DNA of 64,000 bases, taken from contig JAANAU010000006.1 in NCBI GenBank assembly GCA_011089965.1, positions 1-64,000 of the forward strand, given 5' to 3'. A program made the translations under genes and the position numbers. A model generated the notes under the pieces. That model saw nothing but the letters and a program-made list of their open reading frames with translations, made no database searches and was not told the origin of the DNA. The stretch comes from Magnetococcales bacterium. Its GTDB lineage: Bacteria > Pseudomonadota > Magnetococcia > Magnetococcales > Magnetaquicoccaceae. Positions 15,934 through 24,346 of the stretch are shown in pieces; position 1 is the first letter of the stretch; every line of letters starts with the position of its first letter.

Positions 15934-16618
15934 GTCTCACCCGGCCTCCGGGCCGGGTGCGGATTGAAACTTGGAATGCATTCATTTATATCTGCTGCAT
16001 GCCTGCGTCTCACCCGGCCTCCGGGCCGGGTGCGGATTGAAACACCATGATCATGGGACAATTCGGGCTGAAGGCCGAGTCTCACCCGGCCTCCGGGCCG
16101 GGTGCGGATTGAAACTCTCAAGCTTCGGACGCCATTGCCAGTCTCCTGGTGTCTCACCCGGCCTTCGGGCCGGGTGCGGATTGAAACATTTGAATGCCTC
16201 CTGTCCACGCCGGGCAACCCCGTCTCACCCGGCCTCCGGGCCGGGTGCGGATTGAAACCCACACAAGAGGCTGAACGTCTCCGGATATTATTGTCTCACC
16301 CGGCCTCCGGGCCGGGTGCGGATTGAAACCTATGTGCGCATGTGCGGCAGTTCACATGTTCGGGTCTCACCCGGCCTCCGGGCCGGGTGCGGATTGAAAC
16401 TTTCGGTTGGGGTGGCCCCGCCGGATGCCGGAGGGGGTCTCACCCGGCCTCCGGGCCGGGTGCGGATTGAAACGCACAACATCACCGGCAAGGACTCCTG
16501 CTCCGTGAGTCTCACCCGGCCTCCGGGCCGGGTGCGGATTAAAACAGTTCTTGCAATCTCCAAATTTCCTGTGGGATCGATGTCTCACCCGGCCTCCGGG
16601 CCGGGTGCGGATTGAAAC
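15934..16618 (+). CRISPR. CRISPR array, 10 repeats of 37 nt and 9 spacers (type I-C-like repeat)
   Basis: Repeats start at 15934, 16007, 16079, 16151, 16222, 16293, 16364, 16437, 16509 and 16582; spacers are 34-36 nt. Each repeat is GTCT, a 9-bp stem (CACCCGGCC/GGCCGGGTG) around a 4-nt loop, then CGGATTGAAAC. Processing at the stem base would leave an 11-nt handle, as known for type I-C. Repeat 4 has loop TTCG instead of TCCG; repeat 9 has A for G in the handle. The handle orientation implies plus-strand transcription. No adaptation, Cascade or complete cas3 gene is present, so it is an orphan array here. Confidence 0.97.
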
Positions 16619-16644
16619 ACACGTATACCGTGTTTCCCCGCACA

Positions 16645-16680
16645 CAAAAAACCCCGCAAGCCTTGATTCTTGCGGGGTTT
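16645..16680 (-). terminator. Rho-independent terminator after tRNA-Leu
   Basis: A 12-bp stem (aaaccccgcaag / cttgcggggttt) with an 8-nt loop. Read on the minus strand it is followed by seven T residues, so it terminates the tRNA-Leu transcript. On the plus strand it lies 30 bp after the last CRISPR repeat and, with a weaker T tail, could also end pre-crRNA. Confidence 0.85.
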
Positions 16681-16713
16681 GTGTACTTCCTGGAACGTCC
16701 TGAAACTCTGATT

Positions 16714-16800
16714 TGGTGCCCACGCCCGGAATCGAACCGGGACGACCTTGCGGTCAGCGGATTTTAAGTCCGATGCGTCTACCTGTTCCGCCACGAGGGC
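16714..16800 (-). tRNA. tRNA-Leu (anticodon UAA)
   Basis: An 87-nt cloverleaf with encoded CCA. Anticodon stem CGGA/TCCG around loop CTTAAAA gives anticodon TAA, for leucine UUA codons. The T arm is CCGGG-TTCGATT-CCCGG-like, and a long variable arm (CTGACCGCAAGGTCGT region) is present as expected for class II tRNA. The acceptor stem has one T-T mismatch at the fifth pair. The terminator follows 34 bp downstream. Confidence 0.95.
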
Positions 16801-16812
16801 TTACCGACACCA

Positions 16813-17214
16813 TCACTCACGAATCGTGATCTCCTGCTGTTTGACAACTCCGGCAGAATGGATAAAACCGTTCATCTCCAACCGCCCCTCGGTCTCCATA
16901 CCCACGATCAGCATCAATGCTTCCGGGTAGGCGATCCACTCCTGATCCAAAGGGGATGGAAATGCCGCTCCTTTGGGGTGACTGTGATAGATGGCCACCA
17001 CATCCAGATCCTGGGCACGCAATTTTTTGAAGAGTTGGATCTGCTCGGTCGGATCCGCCAGAAAGGTGGTCTCCCCCTGGGCAATATTGGTCAACGGATG
17101 CCAGGAAACAGCTTCCCGCCCCTGTCCGGCCAGCACCCCCACGCACTCGCGCGGCAGCGATCTTTGGGCATGGGCAAAGATTTTATTGACCAGTGAACGG
17201 GAAATGATCCACAT
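16813..17214 (-). CDS. JAB/MPN+ domain metallopeptidase-like protein
   Basis: About 133 residues with the JAMM zinc motif: a Glu in the first strand (RECVGVLAG) and HSHPKGAAFPSPLDQEW, matching H-x-H-x(7)-S-x(2)-D. Stand-alone bacterial JAB proteins act as isopeptidases on sulfur carriers (cysteine or molybdopterin pathways) or deubiquitinase-like enzymes. No sulfur-carrier gene is adjacent. The ATG at 17214 is preferred to a TTG at 17256 that would add 14 residues. Divergent from the WGR gene. Confidence 0.85.
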   Translation of the reverse strand: MWIISRSLVNKIFAHAQRSLPRECVGVLAGQGREAVSWHPLTNIAQGETTFLADPTEQIQLFKKLRAQDLDVVAIYHSHPKGAAFPSPLDQEWIAYPEALMLIVGMETEGRLEMNGFIHSAGVVKQQEITIRE

Positions 17215-17283
17215 CTGCTTGTTGCATCTTTCAAAGGAGAGCCATTTGTTAGACAATAGGCGATCTTGAAAAAAAAATCAACC

Positions 17284-17625
17284 ATGCGGGTGGATCATCT
17301 GCGCCCAGGCAACCCTTCTGCTGACGGATTCTTGTCTGACCTGTTCATGAAAGTTTATCTGCAACGGCCCAATCCCCTGACCGGGGTAGTGCTTTATTAT
17401 TCTCTTCAGATTCAACGTGATTTGTTGGGTCGCTGGCATGTGATCCGCGAGTGGGGTCGTTTCGGATCCCCCGGAACCCTGCGCCAGACCCCTTACGACG
17501 CCTATGAACTGGCGGTCGAGGCCATGCTCGCCTTGGAGTCCGAGCTGCTCGAAAAGGGCTATCGGGCCATGATGCGGGAGGGATTGAGTCCGGCCATGGC
17601 CGGATTGCTGACACAAGGAGCTTGA
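17284..17625 (+). CDS. WGR-domain protein
   Basis: About 113 residues. The core YYSLQIQRDLLGRWHVIREW, then GRFGSPGTLRQTPYD, matches a WGR domain, named for its Trp-Gly-Arg motif. The rest is a short helix (AMLALESELLEKGYRAM). WGR domains occur in PARPs, MolR-like regulators and small bacterial proteins, and contribute to nucleic-acid binding. No partner domain is present. The ATG at 17284 is uncertain: a TTG at 17266 and an ATG at 17347 are possible. It ends 3 bp before the MBL gene. Confidence 0.75.
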   Translation: MRVDHLRPGNPSADGFLSDLFMKVYLQRPNPLTGVVLYYSLQIQRDLLGRWHVIREWGRFGSPGTLRQTPYDAYELAVEAMLALESELLEKGYRAMMREGLSPAMAGLLTQGA

Positions 17626-17628
17626 AAC

Positions 17629-18264
17629 ATGACACGTGTACATGAAATTCTGGAAACCGGCCCGCTACAGGTCAATTGTCAGATCATGGGCGATCCAACC
17701 ACGGGTGAGGCATTGGTGGTGGATCCGGGCGGCGATGTCACGCGGATTCTGACCCGCTTGCAGGCCTTGAAACTGAAACTGACCCATATCGTCTGCACGC
17801 ACGGCCATTTCGACCACATCGGCGGGGTGGCAGAACTGAAACGGTTGACGGGTGCCGTTTTTTGGATTCATGGTGCGGATCGGTTTCTGGTGCAGAATTC
17901 CGCCCGTCATGCAGCCACATGGGGATTGCCGTTTGGACCCGTGCCCACCATTGATCAGGAGATCGTGGATGGTGCATTGTTGTCCATTGCCGGATTGACA
18001 TTGCAGGTGATTCACACCCCTGGGCATACTCCGGGCGGGGTTTGTCTGCGCTGCGGGGATGATCTGGTGGTTGGGGACACCCTGTTTGCCGGATCCATTG
18101 GCCGCACCGATCTGCCGGGTGGCGATCATCAACAGTTGATCGATTCCATTCACGAACGGCTTCTGCCTTTGGGGGACGGTGTGCATTGTCATCCCGGTCA
18201 TGGTCCGTCCACGACCCTGGGTCGCGAACGACGCAACAATCCGTTTCTCAATGGTGCATTCTGA
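17629..18264 (+). CDS. MBL-fold metallo-hydrolase (glyoxalase II/YcbL-like)
   Basis: The 211-residue product has the zinc motif THGHFDHIGG (residues about 59-68), a second histidine in VIHTPGHTPGG, the metal Asp in VVGDTLFAGSIGRTD and the final His in VHCHPGHGPST. Length and GSIGRTDLPGGD resemble the short YcbL type, which hydrolyses thioesters such as S-lactoylglutathione. The substrate-binding C-terminal domain of true glyoxalase II is absent. A GGAG ribosome site lies before the ATG. The radical SAM gene follows directly. Confidence 0.9.
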   Translation: MTRVHEILETGPLQVNCQIMGDPTTGEALVVDPGGDVTRILTRLQALKLKLTHIVCTHGHFDHIGGVAELKRLTGAVFWIHGADRFLVQNSARHAATWGLPFGPVPTIDQEIVDGALLSIAGLTLQVIHTPGHTPGGVCLRCGDDLVVGDTLFAGSIGRTDLPGGDHQQLIDSIHERLLPLGDGVHCHPGHGPSTTLGRERRNNPFLNGAF

Positions 18265-18268
18265 AACG

Positions 18269-19198
18269 ATGACAACGCCTGCCGTACAGATGGACTGGAC
18301 CAAACTGGAACAGGTGGAGATCCAGATCGCCTCCTGGTGCAACCGGAGTTGCCATTTCTGTCCTTCCGGAACCTTTCCGACCCCCAAGGAAGGGATGACC
18401 CTGGAGATGGTGGAGCGGATCATGGTCCAATTGGAATCCGTCTCCTTTGCAGGCACCATCGGGTTGCATCTGATGTGTGAACCGCTGATGCATAAAAAAA
18501 TCCTGGAAATCGTTCAACAGTTCCGCACCCGTCTCCCCCGTGCTTTCATTCGCATGGAGAGCAATGGGGATGCGTTGAAAAACATCGAACGGCTTGGATG
18601 GTTGTTTGACCATGGTCTCAACGAAATCCTGATCAACTGTTACGACTCGCCAGAGCAGTTTCAGAGGTTGAACCGTGGGGTATTGGGACTGCGTCCGGCT
18701 TCCGGACCGATCTGGTATTGGAATCTGTGGCGTCACAACCCCACGCTTCCCAAACCCCAGTGGCGGGTCGTACGGGTACGGGCCTTTTTCGGTACAGGTT
18801 TCTCCTTGAAGAACTGGGCAGGTCATGTGGAGCACCAGCGCCCGGATCCGGTGGCATTGCCCTTGAAACTGGGATGCGACCGTCCTTTTGCGCGCATGCA
18901 CATCAACTATCTTGGACAAGTATTATTATGCAATATGGATTGGAAATATGAGGTCGTGGTGGGGGATCTGCGCATCCAGACCATGGCCGAAGTTTGGAAT
19001 GCCCCGCTCCTGCAAGAGTACCGATCCCATCTGTTGGTCAAGGATCGGGAGATGGCGTTATGTCGTCTGTGTGACAGCGGCGCGCCTGCTCCGGTGCAGC
19101 CCGGTTATCCACCAGCAGACCCGTGGGTTTTCTGGCGTTCCAGATGGTTGACCTGGACCCGCTGGCTGCAACGGATGTTGGGGCGGCCCGCTCGTTAA
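18269..19198 (+). CDS. Radical SAM/SPASM-domain protein
   Basis: About 309 residues. The SAM-cluster motif is CNRSCHFC near residue 28, within IQIASWCNRSCHFCPSG. The C-terminal half has SPASM cysteines (GCDRPFARMH, VLLCNMDW, CRLCDSG), so it holds extra iron-sulfur clusters. The motif set resembles peptide- or sugar-modifying SPASM enzymes, but the substrate is unknown. No precursor-peptide gene is visible nearby. The start at 18269 follows the MBL stop by 4 bp; ATG 18251 would overlap it. Confidence 0.82.
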   Translation: MTTPAVQMDWTKLEQVEIQIASWCNRSCHFCPSGTFPTPKEGMTLEMVERIMVQLESVSFAGTIGLHLMCEPLMHKKILEIVQQFRTRLPRAFIRMESNGDALKNIERLGWLFDHGLNEILINCYDSPEQFQRLNRGVLGLRPASGPIWYWNLWRHNPTLPKPQWRVVRVRAFFGTGFSLKNWAGHVEHQRPDPVALPLKLGCDRPFARMHINYLGQVLLCNMDWKYEVVVGDLRIQTMAEVWNAPLLQEYRSHLLVKDREMALCRLCDSGAPAPVQPGYPPADPWVFWRSRWLTWTRWLQRMLGRPAR

Positions 19199-19215
19199 CC
19201 CCTTTTGCATCCTGA

Positions 19216-20226
19216 TCAAAAATGACGCCATCCCTTCTGCGGCAATGACATGGGCTGCCCCTGTTGCCGGATCTCAATCTCCGCAGCAGAAGTGATCACA
19301 CCAATTTCGGTCCAAGGCACTCCGGTCTGACGGGCCAGGGTCTCCAGAATCTCCAACGCCCCTTCCGTGGCCGTAACCAGCAGTTCGTAATCCTCACCAC
19401 CCGTCAACAACAAGGGCCACAACTCCGGATCCCGTTCCACCATGCGACGGGCCGCTGCCGACAAAGGCAACTTCTCCACATCCACCTGCGCACCCACCCC
19501 GCCTGCCTGACACAAATGACCAAGATCCGCCACCAGACCATCGGATATATCCATGGCCGCATGCACGACAGCCGCATCCGATACGGCCAAGCCCATGGCA
19601 ATGCGCGCCTCCGGCAGATCCAAACGCCCCTCCAGATACAACCGGTCTGCCTCATCCACTGCCTGCAACCGCCCCTGACGCACTGCCAAACCCAAAGCAG
19701 CATCCCCAATGGTGCCAGTCACCAGAATCCGATCCCCCACCTGGGCACCGGAACGGGTCAAAGCACGCCCCTGACCCACCTGACCAAACATGGTCACATG
19801 AATGGAACAACCCGCAGACGAAGCCGTGATATTGCCTCCCGCAATCCGCACCCCAAACTCTGCACCGGTCACCTGCAACCCCCGGACAAACTCGGCCAAC
19901 CAGGCTGTCGAAGTGGCCGCAGGCAATCCCAACGACAACAAATACCAGGTCGGCAACCCGCCCATGGCCGCAATGTCCGACAAATTGACCCGCAACGCCT
20001 TCTGGCCAATCCGAAACGGATCGTCCGTGCCGGAAAAATGGACACCTTCCACCAAAGCGTCCACAGTGGCCAACAGTTGTTGCGTCCGTGGCACTGCCAG
20101 AACCGCAGCATCATCGCCAATGCCGACAACCATCCCCGGCGCATTGGTCTCATGCAGTGGAGCAAAAAAATCACGAATGACCGCAAACTCACCCAAATCG
20201 GCCACGGTTGCCATGGACTCTTTCAT
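19216..20226 (-). CDS. thiL: Thiamine-monophosphate kinase ThiL
   Basis: Phosphorylates TMP to thiamine diphosphate. Has GEFAVIRDFF at the N-terminus, the metal/ATP motif VVGIGDDAAVL, the VNLSDIAAMGG segment, AMDISDGLVADLGHLC and the C-terminal TGGEDYELLV. A product of 336 residues is normal. The 5' end overlaps the nusB stop by 4 bp; ATG 20214 is an alternative start. The order ribBA-ribH-nusB-thiL is common in Pseudomonadota. Confidence 0.95.
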   Translation of the reverse strand: MKESMATVADLGEFAVIRDFFAPLHETNAPGMVVGIGDDAAVLAVPRTQQLLATVDALVEGVHFSGTDDPFRIGQKALRVNLSDIAAMGGLPTWYLLSLGLPAATSTAWLAEFVRGLQVTGAEFGVRIAGGNITASSAGCSIHVTMFGQVGQGRALTRSGAQVGDRILVTGTIGDAALGLAVRQGRLQAVDEADRLYLEGRLDLPEARIAMGLAVSDAAVVHAAMDISDGLVADLGHLCQAGGVGAQVDVEKLPLSAAARRMVERDPELWPLLLTGGEDYELLVTATEGALEILETLARQTGVPWTEIGVITSAAEIEIRQQGQPMSLPQKGWRHF

Positions 20227-20756
20227 TCGGCACCTCCTGTCGCAGATCTCCTGGTTCCACGGATCTGACCCGCCACGTTATCCATCACCCCATTGACAAA
20301 CGATCCCGATCCATCCCCGCCATACCGTTTGGACAACTCAATCGCTTCATGGATCACCACCGGAACCGGCAGATCCGGTTCTGCCAGCAACTCGTAGATC
20401 CCCTGGCGCAGGATGTTGCGATCAATGGTGGAGATCCGGGCCAAAGACCAGTTTTTGGCTCCGACGGCAATCCAGCGATCCAACTCCTCCAACCGACTCC
20501 AGGCCCCGGAAGCCACCTTCTGGAAATAATCCAGATCCGCCCGGCCATCGGCATTGTCTTCGCACAACTGCCCGACCGCACGCTGCATGCCATCGCCGGA
20601 GATGTCACACTGATACATGGCCAACAAAGCCAACTCCCGCGCCTTGTGACGACTGCGCAATGGTGGTGTGCCAGGGTCATGCGCCGCATCCATCTCGGCA
20701 CCGGCAGAAGAGGCCTGGGCACGACGGCTCGGCATGGGTCTGGACAATGAATTCAT
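20223..20756 (-). CDS. nusB: Transcription antitermination factor NusB
   Basis: RNA-binding factor for rRNA antitermination with NusE. The core SRHKARELALLAMYQ, then SLARISTIDRNILRQGIYEL and VIHEAIELSKRYGGDGSGSF plus VNGVMDNVA are the family motifs. From ATG 20756 the product is 177 residues, with an unusual 35-residue N-terminal extension rich in Ser, Arg and Pro; ATG 20735 would shorten it by seven residues. It lies 5 bp after ribH and overlaps thiL. Confidence 0.94.
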   Translation of the reverse strand: MNSLSRPMPSRRAQASSAGAEMDAAHDPGTPPLRSRHKARELALLAMYQCDISGDGMQRAVGQLCEDNADGRADLDYFQKVASGAWSRLEELDRWIAVGAKNWSLARISTIDRNILRQGIYELLAEPDLPVPVVIHEAIELSKRYGGDGSGSFVNGVMDNVAGQIRGTRRSATGGAE

Positions 20757-20760
20757 GGGA

Positions 20761-21240
20761 TCAGGATTCCAACTTCTCAAAGAGATTGACCATTTCAATC
20801 ACGCTCAAGGCGGTCTCCCACCCTTTGTTGCCGGCCTTGGAGCCAGCCCGTTCAATCGCCTGTTCCAGGGTGTCGGTGGTCAAAACCCCAAAACCAACCG
20901 GCACTCCGCTCTCCAAGGCCACGGATGCCACCCCTTTGCTCACCTCGGCAGAGACATAGTCAAAATGCGGGGTCGAACCCCGAATCACGGCCCCAAGGCA
21001 CAACACACCGGCATAATGACCGCTGCGCGCCACCTTTTGGGCAGCCATCGGGATCTCAAAAGCGCCAGGCACCCGAACCACCGTGATGGCATCCCGTTCC
21101 GCCCCGTGACGCACCAGGCCATCCACAGCCCCTTCCAACAACCGCTCGGTAATGAAACTGTTGAAACGCGCCACAATGATGGCAAAACGTTTTCCCTGGG
21201 CAAGGAGATTCCCTTCAAGGGTGTACAACTCGGTAGACAT
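20761..21240 (-). CDS. ribH: 6,7-dimethyl-8-ribityllumazine synthase RibH
   Basis: Condenses the ribityl-uracil and DHBP to lumazine. Has the substrate-site segments [53 protein letters not shown] and [11 protein letters not shown]. About 159 residues from ATG 21240 (a GTG at 21249 is in frame). The catalytic His is in TPHFDYV. Part of ribD-ribE-ribBA-ribH. Confidence 0.96.
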   Translation of the reverse strand: MSTELYTLEGNLLAQGKRFAIIVARFNSFITERLLEGAVDGLVRHGAERDAITVVRVPGAFEIPMAAQKVARSGHYAGVLCLGAVIRGSTPHFDYVSAEVSKGVASVALESGVPVGFGVLTTDTLEQAIERAGSKAGNKGWETALSVIEMVNLFEKLES

Positions 21241-21258
21241 AACGACCAAACTCCCTGA

Positions 21259-22494
21259 TCACGAACGATTGGGCGCCGCATGGGCGAACTGTTGCAGCAG
21301 GTGACCCATTTTATGCTGTTTCACCTCCAGATAGGCCGCATTGCAGGAACGGGCGGGAATTTCAATCGGAACACGCTCGATCACCTCCATCCCATACCCT
21401 TCCAGACCAATGATTTTCTTTGGATTATTGGTCAAAATCCGCATGCGCCGCACCCCAAGATCCTTGAGGATCTGGGCGCCGATGCCATAATCCCGCAGAT
21501 CCGGCGGGAAACCCAACTCCAGGTTGGCCTCCACGGTATCGCGTCCCTGATCCTGCAAATTATAGGCGTGCATCTTGTTGACCAGACCAATGCCACGTCC
21601 CTCCTGACGCAGATACAACAACACGCCGCGTCCCTCCTCTCCGATCTGACGCATGGCTGCATGGAGCTGGCTGCGACAATCACACCGCTGGCTGCCAAAC
21701 ACGTCACCGGTCAGACACTCGGAATGGACCCGCACCAACACCGGCTCATCCGGATTGATCTCCCCTTTGACCAGGGCCACATGCAGAAAATCATCCACCT
21801 GGTTGGCAAAGACAACCAGGCGCCACTCCCCGCCAAAATCTGTCGGCAGACGGGTCTCCACCTGACGCCGGACCAGTTGCTCATGGGAGGTGCGGAAGGA
21901 GATCAGATCGGCAATGGTGGCGATCTTCAACTGTTTGCGCCGGGCCAGTTCCATCAGATCAGGCACGCGCGCCATGGTGCCATCCTCTTTGAGGATTTCG
22001 CAGATCACGGCTGCCGACTTCATGCCAGCCAGACGGGCCAGATCCACCGATGCCTCGGTATGACCGGCACGCACCAGCACCCCGCCTTCCCGCGCCACCA
22101 GGGGAAAGACATGTCCAGGCCGCACCAGATCGCAAGGCGAAGCCTCATCGGCAATGGCCACGGCAATGGTCCGCGCCCGATCCTGGGCCGAAATCCCGGT
22201 GGTCACACCGGTTTTGGCCTCGATGGAGACGGTAAAGGCCGTTTTGTATTGGGCATTGTTGTCTGCCACCATCAACGGGAGTTGCAGCTGCCGCACCCGT
22301 TCGCCGGTCAGGGCCAGACAGATCAGCCCACGGCCATGCATGGCCATGAAGTTGACCGCCTCGGCCGTGGCGTGTTCGGCGGGAATGACAAAATCCCCTT
22401 CGTTTTCCCGATCCTCATCATCCACCAGGATCACCATGCGGCCCTGACGGAACTCCTCCAACACCTCTTCAATCGAATCAAAGCGCAACGTCAT
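21259..22494 (-). CDS. ribBA: Bifunctional DHBP synthase / GTP cyclohydrolase II RibBA
   Basis: The N-terminal half is DHBP synthase ([26 protein letters not shown]). The C-terminal half is GTP cyclohydrolase II with zinc cysteines in [16 protein letters not shown] and the [16 protein letters not shown] loop, then [16 protein letters not shown]. The two halves give the two precursors of riboflavin. The product is 411 residues. The ATG at 22494 lies 2 bp after the ribE stop. Both active sites look intact. Confidence 0.96.
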   Translation of the reverse strand: MTLRFDSIEEVLEEFRQGRMVILVDDEDRENEGDFVIPAEHATAEAVNFMAMHGRGLICLALTGERVRQLQLPLMVADNNAQYKTAFTVSIEAKTGVTTGISAQDRARTIAVAIADEASPCDLVRPGHVFPLVAREGGVLVRAGHTEASVDLARLAGMKSAAVICEILKEDGTMARVPDLMELARRKQLKIATIADLISFRTSHEQLVRRQVETRLPTDFGGEWRLVVFANQVDDFLHVALVKGEINPDEPVLVRVHSECLTGDVFGSQRCDCRSQLHAAMRQIGEEGRGVLLYLRQEGRGIGLVNKMHAYNLQDQGRDTVEANLELGFPPDLRDYGIGAQILKDLGVRRMRILTNNPKKIIGLEGYGMEVIERVPIEIPARSCNAAYLEVKQHKMGHLLQQFAHAAPNRS

Positions 22495-22496
22495 GT

Positions 22497-23162
22497 TCAA
22501 AAGCCTTGCGAACGTAAATAGACCTCATCCAACCCGCGGCCAGCCCGTGTCGGAGCACAGGCCGGGCCACGGGTCAACAACCGCTCCACATACCGCCCCA
22601 ACAGATCGCTTTCCACATTCACCTCCATACCCGGAGTCAAGGCCGACAGGGTGGTCTTGTGCCGGGTATGGGGAATCAGATTGATGGCAAAGCGGGTCTC
22701 TTCTCCGGCATCGACCACGGCATTGACGGTCAGGCTCACCCCATCCACGGCAATCGAGCCTTTCGGGATAATATAGCGCCCAATCTCTCCAGGCACACGG
22801 AACCATGTTTCCAGGGAACGCCCTTTATGAGAGATCCGTTCCACAAAGCCCACGGCATCCACATGTCCTTGCACCAGATGGCCATCCAGCCGCCCGCCAA
22901 ACGCCAGGGCACGTTCCAGATTGACACGGGCACCGACCTGCAAGTTCCTGAGTGTGGTCACTGCCAGGGTGGTCTCAGAGATCTCGACCGCAAAACCGGA
23001 TGCGGGCATCTGCTCCACAACCGTCAGGCACACCCCGGAGACGGCTATCGAATCCCCCAGTCGCACCCCGGCAAAGCCACTCCCCACCCGCAACACCCAC
23101 TCGGCAGCCGAACGTTCCACGGCGCGAATCACCCCCACCTCTTCGATCAGGCCAGTAAACAT
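22497..23162 (-). CDS. ribE: Riboflavin synthase, alpha type
   Basis: Dismutates two lumazines to riboflavin and the ribityl-uracil. It starts [12 protein letters not shown] and has two homologous lumazine-binding halves: [13 protein letters not shown] with [10 protein letters not shown], then [14 protein letters not shown] and [11 protein letters not shown] product of 221 residues, a normal length. The first 16 bp overlap the ribD 3' end, which fixes the start and implies translational coupling. Confidence 0.96.
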   Translation of the reverse strand: MFTGLIEEVGVIRAVERSAAEWVLRVGSGFAGVRLGDSIAVSGVCLTVVEQMPASGFAVEISETTLAVTTLRNLQVGARVNLERALAFGGRLDGHLVQGHVDAVGFVERISHKGRSLETWFRVPGEIGRYIIPKGSIAVDGVSLTVNAVVDAGEETRFAINLIPHTRHKTTLSALTPGMEVNVESDLLGRYVERLLTRGPACAPTRAGRGLDEVYLRSQGF

Positions 23163-24265
23163 CGCGACGCCTCGAAATCCCCTTCGATCAACAGATCCTC
23201 TCCCACCTGGGTGACCCGCATGTTGACCAGACGCTGGGCATCGGCCAACGAGCCGATCCCGATATTTTCCAGCAACCCCCGGGAGTCGTGACCGCCGATC
23301 AACTTGGGGGCCAGAAACAGCGCCAACCGGTCTGCCAGTCCGGCTTCCAAAAGCGCCCCGGTCAGAACTCCGCCTGCTTCGCACAATACACTGGTCAGAT
23401 CCATTTCGCCGAGTCGCACCATCAGATCGTTCAGATTGACCCGGCCATCTGCCGTTTCGCGGCAAGGGATCACCCGCACGTTCGGGCGGGCACCCAAGGC
23501 TTCGGCGCGGGCAAAATTGGCCCCACGGCCTGTGGCGATCCACAATGGCGACTCCACCGACGAATCAAACACCCGGGCCTGCTCGGGAATGCGCAAACGG
23601 GAATCGACCACGATGCGTACCGGATCCCGTCCGCCAGGCATGCGGCAATTCAAACGCGGGTCATCGGCCAGTATGGTCCCGATGCCCACCAACACCGCAT
23701 CATGTTGATCGCGCATCCGTTGCACCCGGGCACGGGCTGCCGGGCCAGTGATCCATTGGCTCTCGCCGGTACGGGTGGCGGTCTTGCCATCCAGGGAGGC
23801 GGCCAGCTTCAAGGTGATCATGGGGCGTTCCTGCTCGATCCAGATCACGAATGGACGGTTCAGCTCTCGTGCCTCTTCGGCCCGCACGCCGACCGTCACC
23901 TCGATACCGGCGTTGCGCAACCGTTCCACCCCGCGTCCGGCCACCTGGAAATTGGGATCGATCATCGCGACCACCACCCGCCTGACCCGGGCACGGATCA
24001 AGGCATCGGCGCATGGCGGGGTGCGACCGTGATGCGCGCAGGGTTCCAGATTCACATAGACCGTGGATCCCTCTGCCCGTTCCCCGGCCTCCTGGAGGGC
24101 AAACACTTCAGCGTGCGCGGCACCGGCATACGGGTGATACCCTTGACCCACGATCTCTTCGTCACGCACGATCACGCAGCCCACAACCGGATTGGGCCGG
24201 GTCCGCCCTGTGGCCCGCGCAGCCAGACGCAGGGCCAGGGCCATGTAGCGACGATCATGGTTCAC
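23147..24265 (-). CDS. ribD: Bifunctional riboflavin deaminase/reductase RibD
   Basis: The N-terminal cytidine-deaminase-like domain has zinc motifs AGAAHAEVFAL and LEPCAHHGRTPPCADAL. The C-terminal reductase domain has LKLAASLDGKTATRTGES and CEAGGVLTGALLEAGL. It makes the second and third steps of riboflavin synthesis. A GTG at 24265 with GGGAACC upstream is the likeliest start (372 residues); the downstream ATG would cut the conserved N-terminus. I see no FMN riboswitch in the 81-bp gap to glyA, and nrdR, often between these genes, is absent. Confidence 0.93.
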   Translation of the reverse strand: MNHDRRYMALALRLAARATGRTRPNPVVGCVIVRDEEIVGQGYHPYAGAAHAEVFALQEAGERAEGSTVYVNLEPCAHHGRTPPCADALIRARVRRVVVAMIDPNFQVAGRGVERLRNAGIEVTVGVRAEEARELNRPFVIWIEQERPMITLKLAASLDGKTATRTGESQWITGPAARARVQRMRDQHDAVLVGIGTILADDPRLNCRMPGGRDPVRIVVDSRLRIPEQARVFDSSVESPLWIATGRGANFARAEALGARPNVRVIPCRETADGRVNLNDLMVRLGEMDLTSVLCEAGGVLTGALLEAGLADRLALFLAPKLIGGHDSRGLLENIGIGSLADAQRLVNMRVTQVGEDLLIEGDFEASRCLLA

Positions 24266-24346
24266 AAGGGTTCCCAAACCGCACCCGGCTTGATCTGACG
24301 CCCAATAAACGGCATATGCCGCGATAGCGGGTGACCGGGCAACGGC

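Noticed and set aside
15971-16581. Self-targeting spacers within the window
   Set aside because: By eye no spacer matched other parts of the window; a proper search is needed but nothing was seen.
16714-16800. tRNA-Leu as a pseudogene because of a T-T acceptor mismatch
   Set aside because: All arms, the anticodon, the long variable arm and CCA are present, with a strong terminator. One mismatch does not exclude function.
24266-24346. FMN riboswitch or nrdR upstream of ribD
   Set aside because: The 81-bp gap to glyA is too short for either, and no conserved RFN sequence is visible.
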